The notes: a model not told the origin generated them from the sequence alone. A DNA stretch of 64,000 bases from Staphylococcus delphini (GCF_900636325.1 NZ_LR134263.1:496001-560000); one strand, 5' to 3'. Positions 27,581 through 37,129 are shown, counted from the first letter of the stretch. Numbers and translations: made by a program.

Positions 27581-29113
27581 ATGGCAATGACTTCAGCTTC
27601 AAAGAAAAAAGAAGGGGCAACATTTAAGCCGTTATGGTTTATTTTAAGCTTTGTTGCATTAATTGCGGTGTTATTGATGCCAACACCTGCAAGTTTACCG
27701 TTTATGGGGAAAGCAGCATTAGCAATTTTGGCATTTGCAGTCATTTTATGGGTGACTGAAGCGGTGACGTATCCGGTATCTGCAACGATTATTGTCGGTC
27801 TCATCATACTCTTACTCGGATTTAGTCCAGTTCAAAATTTAACACAAGCATTAGGCAATCCTCAAAGTGGCGGTGCGGTGCTAAAAGGTGACGACTTATT
27901 CGGTACAGGGAATGCATTGAAATTAGCCTTTAGTGGTTTTTCAACGAGTGCCGTCGCGTTAGTTGCTGCAGCATTGTTCTTAGCAACCGCGATGCAAGTG
28001 ACGAACTTACATAAACGTTTGGCACTATTAGTATTATCGTTTGTCGGCAATAAAACGAAAAATATCGTTATCGGGGCAATTCTTGTATCTATTATTTTAG
28101 CGTTTTTCGTACCGTCTGCTACAGCTCGTGCTGGCGCTGTTGTACCAATTTTATTAGGGATGATTGCGGCGTTTGGAGCAGCGAAAAACAGTAAATTAGC
28201 AGCATTACTCATCATTACAGCTGTGCAAGCGGTATCGATTTGGAATATCGGGATTAAAACCGCTGCTGCTCAAAATATCGTAGCGATTAACTTTATTAAT
28301 GATCAACTCGGTCATGACGTTTCATGGGGCGAATGGTTCTTGTATGCCGCACCTTGGTCAATCATCATGTCTATCGTGCTTTATTTCGTTATGCTCAAAG
28401 TCATTCGGCCTGAACAAGATACGATTGAAGGGGGTACGGAGCTCGTTAAACAGCAACTGGCAGAACTTGGTCCAGTTAAACCGACAGAGTGGCGCTTAAT
28501 TATCATTTCATTATTGTTACTTGTGTTTTGGTCAACTGAAAAAGTCTTACACCCCATCGATTCTTCTTCTATCACATTAATTGCATTGGCGATGATGTTA
28601 ACGCCAAAAATTGGTGTCATGAATTGGAAAGAAGTCGAAAGTCGTATTCCATGGGGCACTATCATAGTATTCGGTGTCGGCATTTCGTTAGGGAACGTCT
28701 TATTAAAAACGACAGCCGCACAATGGTTAAGTGACCAAACATTCGGCTTAATGGGCTTAAAAGACATGCCGATTGTAGCAACGATTGCATTAATTTCACT
28801 GTTTAACATTTTAATTCATTTAGGGTTTGCAAGTGCGACAAGTTTAGCATCTGCATTAATTCCGGTCTTTATTTCATTAACATCCACATTAAGCCTAGGT
28901 GACAATGCCATTGGTTTCGTATTAATCCAACAATTCGTCATCAGTTTTGGATTCTTACTACCGGTGAGTTCGCCGCAAAGTATGCTCGCTTACGGGACAG
29001 AAACATTTACTGTTAAAGATTTCTTAAAAGCGGGGATTCCAATTACGATTGTCGGTTACATTCTCGTTGTCATTATGAGTATGACGTATTGGAAATGGTT
29101 AGGCTTACTATAA
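27581..29113 (+). CDS. DASS-family (SLC13-type) anion transporter
   Basis: 510 residues with 12 or more membrane segments. It belongs to the divalent anion:sodium symporter family (citrate, malate, succinate or sulfate type). Signs are the WVTEAVTYPVSAT motif (residues about 50-62) and the hairpin-like FVPSATARAGAVVPI segment (about 171-185), which replaces the usual Ser-Asn-Thr with Ser-Ala-Thr. It differs from staphylococcal SdcS. The carried anion is not predictable. Ribosome-binding site AAAGGGGGAG. Confidence 0.8.
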   Translation: MAMTSASKKKEGATFKPLWFILSFVALIAVLLMPTPASLPFMGKAALAILAFAVILWVTEAVTYPVSATIIVGLIILLLGFSPVQNLTQALGNPQSGGAVLKGDDLFGTGNALKLAFSGFSTSAVALVAAALFLATAMQVTNLHKRLALLVLSFVGNKTKNIVIGAILVSIILAFFVPSATARAGAVVPILLGMIAAFGAAKNSKLAALLIITAVQAVSIWNIGIKTAAAQNIVAINFINDQLGHDVSWGEWFLYAAPWSIIMSIVLYFVMLKVIRPEQDTIEGGTELVKQQLAELGPVKPTEWRLIIISLLLLVFWSTEKVLHPIDSSSITLIALAMMLTPKIGVMNWKEVESRIPWGTIIVFGVGISLGNVLLKTTAAQWLSDQTFGLMGLKDMPIVATIALISLFNILIHLGFASATSLASALIPVFISLTSTLSLGDNAIGFVLIQQFVISFGFLLPVSSPQSMLAYGTETFTVKDFLKAGIPITIVGYILVVIMSMTYWKWLGLL

Positions 29114-29131
29114 GAAAAGCAACATAAGACA

Positions 29132-29172
29132 GCAGCCAAGTATGGGATAACACGCCACTTGGCTGTTTTTAT
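29132..29172 (+). terminator. Rho-independent terminator
   Basis: CAGCCAAGT pairs with ACTTGGCTG across a 15-nt loop, followed by TTTTTATTT. Ends the anion-transporter gene. Confidence 0.88.
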
Positions 29173-29330
29173 TTCATGCAGTCGGGCTGTAAATAAAAAA
29201 TGATTTAAAATGACAAAGAATTTGCATTTATTTTCACAAACTTTATGACAATTGCAGTGAAATTCATGTAAAATGTAAGTGACATTGCATGAACCATCAA
29301 CAAGGTTGAATATCAAATGGAGGTTGAACT

Positions 29331-30155
29331 ATGGGGATTCAAAAACCAACAAAAACAGTTGCGGATACGTATGCATCACGAGAAACGATTCAAAGCATTA
29401 TCCATTCAGTGGCAATGAAAGAAGTGATGCTGGATAAGGCGATGCCACGTTACATACTTAAATCGATGTTGTCAGGGTTTTTACTCACTATTGTGACAGT
29501 GTTTATGCTCGCAATGAAAACACAAATGGCTGGGGCGCTTCCTGGTGTTGTAAATTTAATGGGGGCGACGGCGTTTAGTATTGCCTTAGTGTTCATCGTT
29601 TTAACACAAGCGGAACTATTGACGAGTAACTTTATGTATATGACAGTCGGACTTTACTATCGTACGGTATCATTCGGCAAAACGATGTGGTTATTTACTA
29701 TTTGTTTTATCGGTAATATTTTAGGTGCATTTGTGCTCTTTATGTTAATGTATTTCACTAAAGTGATGACACCTGAAATGATTGCGGCATTAACATCAAC
29801 AGTTGACGCCAAAACAGTTGAATCGACATGGCAAGCGATATTAGTCAAAGCCATCTTCGCGAACTTCTTTATCAATATTGGGATTTATGTCTCTATGCAA
29901 TTTAAAGAAGGCTTGTCAAAAACGTTTTTCATTGCGATTGGTGTCATTATTTTCGTGTTTATGGGTTATGAACACGTCGTTTATAATGCAGGCTTATTCG
30001 TAGGGATGATCTTTTATAACTTTGATGCAGCTTCTTGGTTAGGCGTGCTGAAAAATATCGTCTTCGCATTTATTGGTAACTATATTGGTGGGGGCATACT
30101 TGTCGGTCTGTTGTTTGCATATTTCAACGGCTCACGTCACATTGAACGAAAATAA
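29331..30155 (+). CDS. nirC: Formate/nitrite transporter (FocA/NirC family)
   Basis: 274 residues with six membrane helices and the pentameric-channel family hallmarks: LTQAELLTSNFMYM near residues 100-113 and the central region around NFFINIGIYVSMQF. Family members move formate or nitrite. NirC is favoured because nirBD lies 2 kb downstream, but a FocA role is also possible since pflBA is in the same window. Ribosome-binding site GGAGGTTG; terminator at 30175-30213. Confidence 0.8.
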   Translation: MGIQKPTKTVADTYASRETIQSIIHSVAMKEVMLDKAMPRYILKSMLSGFLLTIVTVFMLAMKTQMAGALPGVVNLMGATAFSIALVFIVLTQAELLTSNFMYMTVGLYYRTVSFGKTMWLFTICFIGNILGAFVLFMLMYFTKVMTPEMIAALTSTVDAKTVESTWQAILVKAIFANFFINIGIYVSMQFKEGLSKTFFIAIGVIIFVFMGYEHVVYNAGLFVGMIFYNFDAASWLGVLKNIVFAFIGNYIGGGILVGLLFAYFNGSRHIERK

Positions 30156-30174
30156 ATAGACAATAGTAATGATG

Positions 30175-30213
30175 AAAGAGTTGGGGTAATCATTAAACCT
30201 CAGCTCTTTTTTT
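30175..30213 (+). terminator. Rho-independent terminator
   Basis: AGAGTTGGGGT...ACCTCAGCTCT followed by seven T. Ends the formate/nitrite transporter gene. Confidence 0.88.
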
Positions 30214-30385
30214 GATATGAATGTGTAAAGACATACCTGTGATCAATTTAGTTGAACAAAATAGTAAGCCCAGCATCGAATGGCATTCCTAACAACATCA
30301 AACAAGGTGACCAAAGCGTATTAATTTCGATACGATATCAATTTTGATAATCTAACTACATATGAATATAAAGGGAGGCGACACT

Positions 30386-30934
30386 ATGTCTCAAGTTAAT
30401 ATAAGAATGGCCACTTTAGACGATGCAGAGGCCCTGCACGAACTGATGCATCGCGCATTTACACCTTTAAGAGATGTCGGTATTGATTGGCCGTCCGTGA
30501 ATGCGACATTAGAAATGATTCAAGACAATATTCAAAACAATGCTGCTTATGTGCTCGAAGTCGATGGGAAAATTGTTTCAACCTTGTCGATACGTTTTCC
30601 ATGGGAGCCGAGTCACCCGGTTTCTAAATATCCGTTTGTTTGGTGGTTTGCGACAGACCCCGATTATGGCGGTGCAGGATATGGCAATCAAATGATGACG
30701 TATGTGGAAGAAACGATTTTACGTGATACATTAAAAGCGCCTGCTGTAGTATTAGGGACTTCAGCGCGCAAAATGAGTTGGTTAAAAGATGTCTATGAAC
30801 GTCGTGGTTATGAAACGTTCTTTTCATTTGAAGATGAAACAGGCGATGAAGGTGCAATGATGGTAAAAGTTTTAATTCCAGAACGTTATAATAAAGATTT
30901 ACTCGCACCACCACCATGGGCGCAAGGTGAATAA
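30386..30934 (+). CDS. GNAT-family N-acetyltransferase
   Basis: 182 residues. Fold motifs typical of GNAT are visible: NIRMATLDDAEALHELM at the start and an acetyl-CoA binding-like stretch DPDYGGAGYGNQMM (about residues 93-106), which corresponds to the R/Q-x-x-G-x-G/A loop. The substrate is unknown. ATG 30386 follows GGGAGGCG; the ATG at 30362 is upstream of that ribosome-binding site and therefore unlikely. No operon partners. Confidence 0.82.
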   Translation: MSQVNIRMATLDDAEALHELMHRAFTPLRDVGIDWPSVNATLEMIQDNIQNNAAYVLEVDGKIVSTLSIRFPWEPSHPVSKYPFVWWFATDPDYGGAGYGNQMMTYVEETILRDTLKAPAVVLGTSARKMSWLKDVYERRGYETFFSFEDETGDEGAMMVKVLIPERYNKDLLAPPPWAQGE

Positions 30935-30998
30935 TCTGATTGTTGTAAATGCAAGATGATCGGTTGAGAGATTCAACTGTAACCGTGATAATAAATGA

Positions 30999-31037
30999 TA
31001 GGGAATTCCCTCAAGATACAGGAGAGGGGATTCCCTA
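30999..31037 (+). promoter_or_regulatory. Two NreC-like palindromes upstream of the nir operon
   Basis: TAGGGAATTCCCTC (30999-31012) and GAGGGGATTCCCTA (31024-31037) each match the staphylococcal NreC consensus TAGGG-N4-CCCTA with one mismatch. NreC, encoded at 53 kb, activates nitrate and nitrite reductase genes without oxygen. The -10-like TACAAT is at 31087-31092. Confidence 0.6.
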
Positions 31038-31050
31038 CTTTTATATTTTT

Positions 31051-31068
31051 ATGTGAATTTTATCACAT
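31051..31068 (+). promoter_or_regulatory. Rex-like operator upstream of the nir operon
   Basis: ATGTGAATTTTATCACAT matches the staphylococcal Rex consensus TTGTGAAWWWWTTCACAA at 15 of 18 positions and is itself a near-perfect palindrome. It lies where a -35 element would be. Rex is a NADH-sensing repressor of fermentation and nitrate/nitrite genes. Confidence 0.55.
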
Positions 31069-31110
31069 TGAAGTTCGCTTTTCGTCTACAATACAACTGT
31101 AGGGGGTGAT

Positions 31111-31854
31111 GTGTTGTGTAAAGTGATTTTTGTTGTCCATGGGATGAGAAAGGGACAACTGAACGAAACATTAACACAATTTGTTGCACAGTTATTTGAA
31201 GCGGAACAGGTAGATTACGAGATTGCATTTTTGGAAAGTGAGACGGCGAGTTTGCCAACAGTGATTGAAGATCAAGTGAATCAAGGCGCGACAGAACTTT
31301 TCTTAGTGCCATTGTTACTCTTTTCTGCATCACACTATTATGAAGATATTGTCGATAGTTTGGAAGATTGGCGTCAACTGTATCCTCAAACGACATTTCA
31401 TTTGGCACAACCACTCGGCACACATCCAAAAATGAAAAATTGGGTGGCAGCGCAAATGGCACGTTATCTAGATGCGACCGTGAAAGATACAGCTGTTGTC
31501 GTGTTAGCGCATGGCAGTGCACGTTTTAACGAACCTGACATCGCATTAGAAACCATTGCGAACGAACTGTCAACAACGTCACGGCCGTGCTATCCGTGTA
31601 TGGTCTACGGGAAGTTAAATTATGAAAAAGTCTTAGCTGAACTTGCCCAACAATGGCCGAAGTTACTGATTATTCCGTATTTCTTTTATGATGGTTATTT
31701 AGTAAAGCGTACAAAGCAATGTATAGGCGCACTCGATTTACCGTGTGACGTCACTTTTACGACAGCAATTAACTTTCACCCGGTATTAAAAGAAGTGATT
31801 TTACATCGACTTGAAGCATGTGGAGGCGTGACACCATGTATCCTATCCAGCTAA
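31111..31854 (+). CDS. sirB: Sirohydrochlorin chelatase (CbiX/SirB type)
   Basis: About 247 residues with two CbiX-like halves. VIFVVHGMRKGQ begins the first and VVVLAHGSARFNEPD (about residue 130) the second, carrying the chelatase histidines. It inserts Fe2+ into sirohydrochlorin to make sirohaem for NirB. The start is GTG 31111 or TTG 31114; AGGGGGTGAT lies directly upstream and its spacing favours 31114. The next gene, sirC, begins within its last codons. The gene symbol is by function. Confidence 0.82.
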   Translation: MLCKVIFVVHGMRKGQLNETLTQFVAQLFEAEQVDYEIAFLESETASLPTVIEDQVNQGATELFLVPLLLFSASHYYEDIVDSLEDWRQLYPQTTFHLAQPLGTHPKMKNWVAAQMARYLDATVKDTAVVVLAHGSARFNEPDIALETIANELSTTSRPCYPCMVYGKLNYEKVLAELAQQWPKLLIIPYFFYDGYLVKRTKQCIGALDLPCDVTFTTAINFHPVLKEVILHRLEACGGVTPCILSS

Positions 31855-32297
31855 ATCTAACACGTAAATCGGTCGTCATCGTCGGTGGTGGAAACATTGC
31901 GTGGCGAAAATTCATAAAATTAAAAGATGAGGCGAAACATGTCAAAGTTGTGTGCCCTACATTTAATGATGCCTTTTTGAATGAGACGTGGGGGACACAT
32001 ATTCAGCTGATTCAAAAACGATATGAACGTGGCGACCTGGATGGTGCTGATCTCATCATCATTGCGACAGATGACACAGTAGTGAATCAACAAGTCCGTG
32101 ATGATGTAGCGCCGACGCAATGGGTGAATCATACAGGAGATCGCACGCAATCGGATTTTTATAACAGTCTGGATATTGAACATCAAGGCATGAAGATCAG
32201 TATCAGTTCAGAGGGACAGTCAATTCAACATACAAAAGCATATGCGGCGAAAATAAAGGCGTTTTTGGCGACGCTTGAGGAGGATAATGATGAGTAA
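31836..32297 (+). CDS. sirC: Precorrin-2 dehydrogenase (sirohaem synthase N-terminal type)
   Basis: 153-residue NAD-dependent enzyme that oxidises precorrin-2 to sirohydrochlorin. The Rossmann motif VVIVGGGNIAWRK sits at residues 12-24. It lacks the methyltransferase domain of CysG, which is supplied here by cobA at 35002. I use ATG 31836 (GGAGGCG upstream); the ATG at 31818 precedes that ribosome-binding site. It overlaps both sirB and the nirB ribosome-binding region, so one transcript is likely. Confidence 0.85.
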   Translation: MYPIQLNLTRKSVVIVGGGNIAWRKFIKLKDEAKHVKVVCPTFNDAFLNETWGTHIQLIQKRYERGDLDGADLIIIATDDTVVNQQVRDDVAPTQWVNHTGDRTQSDFYNSLDIEHQGMKISISSEGQSIQHTKAYAAKIKAFLATLEEDNDE

Positions 32298-34695
32298 AAC
32301 CAAATTATTAATGGTCGGCAACGGTATGGCGGGGGTACGTACAATTGAAGAAATTTTAGACCGTGACCCAGACCGTTTTGATATTACGATTATCGGTAAA
32401 GAACCGTATCCCAACTATAACCGAATTATGTTATCGAACATCTTACAAAATAAAATGACAGTAGAAGAAACGATTATGAACCCATACGAATGGTATGAAG
32501 CGCGTCACATTCGTCTCATTACAGGCGATAAGGTAGTCAAAATTGATCGTGAAGCCCAACAAGTTGAGACAGAACAAGGACAAGTCGTTGATTATGATCA
32601 AATGATTATTGCAACAGGTTCTGACGCCTTTATTTTACCCATTGATGGTTCACGTTTAGAAGGTGTCGTTGGTTTCAGAACGATTGATGATACTGAAAAA
32701 ATGTTAGAAGTCGCGAAAACGAAAAAGAAAGCGATTGTCATCGGTGGAGGTTTATTAGGACTTGAATGTGCACGAGGCTTAGTTGAACAAGGTATGGACG
32801 TGACGGTCGTGCATTTAGCGGAATGGTTGATGGAAGTGCAATTGGACCGTCGTGCAGGCGAATTATTGAAAAAGGACCTAGAAAAACAAGGATTACGTTT
32901 TGAACTTCAAGCGAATACACAAGAAATTATTGGCGATAAACAAGTCGAGGGGATTCGTTTATCAGATGGTCGTGTTCTCGATGCAGATATGGTGGTCATG
33001 GCTGTTGGTATCCGTCCTGTTACGAAAGAAGCACGTGCAGCAGGGCTAGACATCGGTCGCGGTATTATCGTAGACGACTTTATGCAAACGAGTGACCCGA
33101 AAATTTATGCGGTCGGTGAATGTGCGGAACATCGCTCAAAAGTATACGGTCTTGTTGCGCCTTTATACGAACAAGGCAAAGTGTTGGCAGACCATATTAC
33201 AGGACGTCCAACTGAAGGGTATCAAGGTTCGACAACATTTACATCATTAAAAGTGTCAGGCTGTGACTTGTTCAGTGCGGGTCGCATTACTGAAAATGAC
33301 GATATCCGTGGTATTGAAATGTTTAACGGCATCGACAACATTTATAAAAAGGTATTCGTTCAAGATCATGCGATTGTCGGTGCGGTGCTTTATGGAGATA
33401 CAGAAGAGGGCAACCGTTTCTACAACATGATGAAAAAAGGTGAAACGATTGATGACTATACACTCGTGTCGATTTTGCATAAAGCAGGTGAGGTCGATGC
33501 GATGAACGTTGCAGAAATGGACGATGATGAAACGATTTGTGGTTGTAACGGCGTCTCAAAAGGTAAAATTGTGAGTGCCATTCAAGAACAAGGCTTAACA
33601 TCAGTTGCAGAGGTAACAAGTGTGACGAAAGCGGGCAACTCTTGTGGGAAATGTAAAGGCCAAATTGCAGAGTTGCTTGAACATACGTTAGGTGATGGCT
33701 TTGTCGCAAACGCACCGACGGGTATTTGTGCATGTACAGACTTGTCACGCGATCAAATCGTAACACAAATTCGCGCAAAAGGGCTTAAAACATCAAAAGA
33801 AGTCCGTCATGTGTTGGATTTCAAAAACAAAGGGGGATGTCCAAAATGTCGCCCTGCCTTGAACTACTATTTAAATATGGTGTACCCAACTGAACATGAA
33901 GATGAAAAAGCATCCCGTTTTGCGAATGAACGTTACCATGCCAACATTCAAAAAGACGGTACATTCTCAGTCATTCCGCAAATGCGTGGGGGTGTGACAG
34001 ATGCAGATCAATTGATTCGTCTCGGTGAAGTCGCGAAACAATATGATGTCCCATTAGTGAAAGTGACAGGTTCTCAACGTATTGGTTTGTATGGTGTGAA
34101 CAAGGAAGACTTGCCAGCAGTATGGGAAGCGCTCGGTATGCGTTCAGCGTCAGCTTATGCGAAGAAAACACGTTCAGTGAAAAGCTGTGTCGGTAAAGAA
34201 TTTTGTCGTTTTGGTACACAATATACAACACGCTTAGGTATTCGTTTGGAAGCGACATTCGAATATATTGATACGCCACACAAATTTAAAATGGGTGTAT
34301 CGGGTTGTCCACGTAGCTGTGTCGAATCTGGTGTGAAAGATTTTGGTGTCATCGGCGTCGAAAATGGTTTCCAAATTTACGTCGGTGGAAATGGTGGTAC
34401 AACTGTTGAAGTCGCTGAACATTTAACGACAGTACCAACAGAAGATGATGTCATTAAATTATGCGGTGCGTACATGCAGTATTATCGTGAAACAGCGAAT
34501 TATGCAGAACGTACAGCACCATGGTTAAGACGTTTAGGATTCGACCAAGTGAAAGCGGTTGTCTTGGATCCAGAAAAACAACAAGAATTATATGACCGTA
34601 TCATGATTGCGAAAGCAGCTGTCGAACAAGAACCGTGGCATGACATTGTGAAAAATGAACGTAAGCAAAAAATATTTGAAGTTGAGAAGGTGTAA
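32290..34695 (+). CDS. nirB: Assimilatory/ammonia-forming nitrite reductase, large subunit
   Basis: About 801 residues, the usual NirB size. Order: FAD/NAD(P) domain (VGNGMAG at residue 8, second Rossmann IVIGGGLLGLECARG at about 150), BFD-like [2Fe-2S] domain (CGCNG...CGKCKGQ, about 415-470), then the sirohaem/[4Fe-4S] domain with CVGKEFC and GCPRSC as cluster ligands. It reduces nitrite to ammonia with NADH. Start at 32290 after GAGGAGG; an ATG three bases earlier is equally possible. Confidence 0.95.
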   Translation: MSKTKLLMVGNGMAGVRTIEEILDRDPDRFDITIIGKEPYPNYNRIMLSNILQNKMTVEETIMNPYEWYEARHIRLITGDKVVKIDREAQQVETEQGQVVDYDQMIIATGSDAFILPIDGSRLEGVVGFRTIDDTEKMLEVAKTKKKAIVIGGGLLGLECARGLVEQGMDVTVVHLAEWLMEVQLDRRAGELLKKDLEKQGLRFELQANTQEIIGDKQVEGIRLSDGRVLDADMVVMAVGIRPVTKEARAAGLDIGRGIIVDDFMQTSDPKIYAVGECAEHRSKVYGLVAPLYEQGKVLADHITGRPTEGYQGSTTFTSLKVSGCDLFSAGRITENDDIRGIEMFNGIDNIYKKVFVQDHAIVGAVLYGDTEEGNRFYNMMKKGETIDDYTLVSILHKAGEVDAMNVAEMDDDETICGCNGVSKGKIVSAIQEQGLTSVAEVTSVTKAGNSCGKCKGQIAELLEHTLGDGFVANAPTGICACTDLSRDQIVTQIRAKGLKTSKEVRHVLDFKNKGGCPKCRPALNYYLNMVYPTEHEDEKASRFANERYHANIQKDGTFSVIPQMRGGVTDADQLIRLGEVAKQYDVPLVKVTGSQRIGLYGVNKEDLPAVWEALGMRSASAYAKKTRSVKSCVGKEFCRFGTQYTTRLGIRLEATFEYIDTPHKFKMGVSGCPRSCVESGVKDFGVIGVENGFQIYVGGNGGTTVEVAEHLTTVPTEDDVIKLCGAYMQYYRETANYAERTAPWLRRLGFDQVKAVVLDPEKQQELYDRIMIAKAAVEQEPWHDIVKNERKQKIFEVEKV

Positions 34696-34699
34696 GGCG

Positions 34700-35014
34700 A
34701 TGTTACAACAAAAAGTTAAAGTGGCGAGGTTAACAGATTTAGAACCATTAATCGGTAAAAAAGTCTATGTCGGTGAGACGCCTATCGCATTGTTTTTAAC
34801 AGAAGATGGCGACATTAAAGCAATTCATAATGTGTGTCCGCATCAACAAGGGCCTTTATCTGAAGGCACAGTAAGCGAGCATTATGTATTTTGTCCACTG
34901 CACGACCAAAAGATTGATTTAAATACGGGTGAAGTGCAAGAGCCGGATGAAGGTTGTGTCGCGACATATCCTGTTGAAGTGGTGGATGGAGATATTTATG
35001 TATGTCTGCCTTAA
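34700..35014 (+). CDS. nirD: Nitrite reductase small subunit (Rieske-like)
   Basis: 104 residues. It keeps the Rieske ligands CPH (about residue 45) and CPLH (about 63-66), so it may bind a [2Fe-2S] cluster, unlike the E. coli NirD, which has lost them. Partner of NirB. ATG 34700 follows GTGTAAGGCG, 5 bp after nirB ends. Its end overlaps the cobA start. Confidence 0.93.
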   Translation: MLQQKVKVARLTDLEPLIGKKVYVGETPIALFLTEDGDIKAIHNVCPHQQGPLSEGTVSEHYVFCPLHDQKIDLNTGEVQEPDEGCVATYPVEVVDGDIYVCLP

Positions 35015-35949
35015 CGGAAGTAGCGACAAAAGTGTATTTAGTCGGTGCAGGTCCGGGCAATCCATGTTTGTTGACGAAAAAAGCTGAACGTTGTATTCAA
35101 AAAGCGGATGTCATTTTATATGATCAACTCGTGAATCCCTTCTTGTTACAATCATCACGCCCAGATGCAGAGTGGATCCATGTGGGTAAAACTCCTTATA
35201 CCCGTACAACGAAGCAAGCGCGCATTAATGCATTGTTAGTGGAAAAGGCGCAAACGGCACAAGTGGTCGTTCGCTTGAAAGGGGGCGACCCTGCAATATT
35301 TGGGCGCGTCACAGAAGAGGTCGATACGTTACGCGCACACGAAATTCCATTTGAAATCGTACCGGGTGTGACTGCGGCGAGTGCAGCGATGAGTCAGTTG
35401 GGCCGTGGATTAACTGAGCGAGGGGTAGCGACACACATCACTTTTACGACAGGCCACTTTAAAAATAATGAAGAAAACGATATCGATTTGACGACACTCG
35501 CAAATGACGGCACACTCGCCATCTATATGGGCATTAAACGGTTACCCGAACTCATGCGTACGATTCAACAACAAATTGGCATCGATTTTCCAGTAGCGAT
35601 TATTTTTAATGCGACACGTGTGAATCAACATGTCGTAACGGGGACAGTAACGACGATAGCAGACCGTATTGCGTCATTGCCTGAACGTATGGGGCCAGGT
35701 ATTACCATTGTCGGACATGTAGTAAGGGATCTAGATGAAGCGGTATTGAAGCCAGCTGCTGATTTTGACACGGTGTTGATTAAAGGTGAGCGACAGCGTG
35801 CAATTGAAGTGGCATATGAATGGGCAGAAGCAGGGCATGCAGTTTTGATTGACGATCGTGATTTTAGCGATTTGCATCCGACACAAGAGGAGAAGATAGC
35901 ACGTTGGGTAGATGAGATGGTATTTACTCGTGAGATTTCTTTGACATGA
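35002..35949 (+). CDS. cobA: Uroporphyrinogen-III C-methyltransferase
   Basis: 315 residues. It methylates uroporphyrinogen III twice to give precorrin-2, the entry to sirohaem. SUMT motifs are VYLVGAGPGNP (residues 10-20), VVRLKGGDPAIFGR (about 88-101) and the GVTAASAAMSQLG region. The final ~70 residues after VGHVVRDLDEAVL extend beyond a standard SUMT and do not look like a HemD domain. Last gene of the sirB-sirC-nirB-nirD-cobA operon, which makes both enzyme and cofactor. Confidence 0.92.
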   Translation: MSALTEVATKVYLVGAGPGNPCLLTKKAERCIQKADVILYDQLVNPFLLQSSRPDAEWIHVGKTPYTRTTKQARINALLVEKAQTAQVVVRLKGGDPAIFGRVTEEVDTLRAHEIPFEIVPGVTAASAAMSQLGRGLTERGVATHITFTTGHFKNNEENDIDLTTLANDGTLAIYMGIKRLPELMRTIQQQIGIDFPVAIIFNATRVNQHVVTGTVTTIADRIASLPERMGPGITIVGHVVRDLDEAVLKPAADFDTVLIKGERQRAIEVAYEWAEAGHAVLIDDRDFSDLHPTQEEKIARWVDEMVFTREISLT

Positions 35950-35962
35950 CTCTTATTAATAC

Positions 35963-36110
35963 GCCGATTGCGTGAACCGTACTGCGCTTTCCGAGGGGCT
36001 GAAAGTCTCAACTAAATTTGGCTTGATTGAGGTGTACACTGGATGGAAGCCAAATTGGATTTTCGACTTCAGCTGATCCCTCAGGAGTCTTGTACGGTTC
36101 TAGCAATCGG
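35963..36110 (+). repeat. Modular intergenic inverted-repeat element, copy 6 (short form)
   Basis: Arms CCGATTGCGTGAACCGTAC and GTACGGTTCTAGCAATCGG pair over ~19 bp with two mismatches. The centre is the AAATTTGGCTTGATTG...AAGCCAAATT palindrome. It starts only 14 bp after cobA, so it may double as that operon's transcript end. Confidence 0.85.
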
Positions 36111-36169
36111 CATTATTGTTTATAGCGTTTCTTGTTAACTACACAAGAAATACCAGTTGCTCTCCTCTT

Positions 36170-36313
36170 GTGAGATGAAATCGCGGGGGGAAGAGAGAAT
36201 AAGGCTGAACCTTCAACTAACCAACGCTTTAATTATAAAATAAGATTTGTTGAAGCGTTGGTGGATTTTCCGGTTCAGCTGATCCCTCAAGAGTCTCGTT
36301 CAGGACGCAATTT
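36170..36313 (+). repeat. Repeat element, copy 7 (left arm altered)
   Basis: Contains the CCAACGCTT...GAAGCGTTGG centre and the right arm GATCCCTCAAGAGTCTCG. The left arm is replaced by TTGTGAGATGAAATCGCGGGG...AATAAGG, which is repeated before copy 8. It looks like a decayed or tandemly rearranged copy. Confidence 0.65.
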
Positions 36314-36373
36314 CAAAGTATGTGCTTCTGATTGTATATGTAAGAAATCTCAAAGTGCCATCTCTCCTCTTGT

Positions 36374-36521
36374 GAGATGAAATCGCGGGGAGAGGAAGAG
36401 GAGAATAAGGGGTGAAAGTCTCAACTCAATTTGGCTTGATTGATGTGTACACTGGATGGAAGCCAAATTGGATTTTCGACTTCAGCTGATTCCTCAAGAG
36501 TCTCGTTCAGGACGCAATCAA
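36374..36521 (+). repeat. Repeat element, copy 8 (left arm altered)
   Basis: Begins with the same TTGTGAGATGAAATCGCGGGG prefix as copy 7, then the AATTTGGCTTGATTG...AAGCCAAATT centre and the right arm TTCCTCAAGAGTCTCGTTC. A third partial prefix (GAAATGAAATCGCAATGTGAG) follows at about 36590. Copies 6 to 8 form a direct array. Confidence 0.65.
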
Positions 36522-36823
36522 AATGTGTGCCTCTGAATATTGTTAGGATAAGTCTCGACGTATGCGCATACTCGACTCCCTTGTTTGGAAATGAAATCGC
36601 AATGTGAGAATAGGGATGATTGCTTAGATAAATAAGTTCAGAAGCGGGATTATCAAAGTTTAACAGCATTTAAAATAAACGGAACTGGGTCATTAAGTTT
36701 TCCCATTCCCTTTCCTACGATTAGTCAAGGGCGTGTTAATTCAAAATGACATTATTGAACTAGACCGTCCAATTTTTACCTTTTTGAATAAGGTGTTATG
36801 ATGTATATGATTATATGGTTTCG

Positions 36824-37129
36824 TTAGTGTGGTGCTTTCTGATAATCATATAATTTATCATTGACTATCAAGTAGTGAATGGTCTTTAATAAGCGATTGA
36901 TACTCGCTATTACGGCAGTCTTGTGGGGTTTCCCATGAGGCTGCTCTCTTAATTTGTAATAATAATCCACAATATGGCTTTGATAATGATTTCTTCCCCT
37001 AATAATGTTCATAATGATTAAGTACAATAAACGTCTTGCTTTTTTATTTCCTCTTTTGTTGATCGTATCCCTACTTTTTGAAGTTCCTGATTGATACCGT
37101 TTAATATCAATACCTACAAATGCATTCAA
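36824..37129 (-). pseudogene. IS110-family transposase, C-terminal remnant
   Basis: 101 readable residues match the C-terminal (Transposase_20) domain of IS110-type transposases: VGIDIKRYQSGTS then NKRGNKKARRLLYLIIM. The N-terminal catalytic DEDD domain is absent upstream (beyond 37129), and no second half is found nearby. I see no intact IS ends. An old, inactive fragment between the repeat array and adsA. Confidence 0.8.

Noticed and set aside
29220..29300. Rex or NreC site upstream of nirC
   Set aside because: The best candidate around GTGAAATTCATG has too many mismatches to either consensus.
33323..33778. 151-codon frame antisense to nirB
   Set aside because: A long shadow frame caused by the codon bias of nirB on the other strand; His/Leu/Ser-rich composition typical of such artefacts.
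35963..36600. Possible CRISPR array formed by repeat copies 6 to 8
   Set aside because: The units are long (over 100 bp), palindromic in parts and unevenly spaced, without uniform spacers, and there are no cas genes. They belong to the dispersed repeat family.
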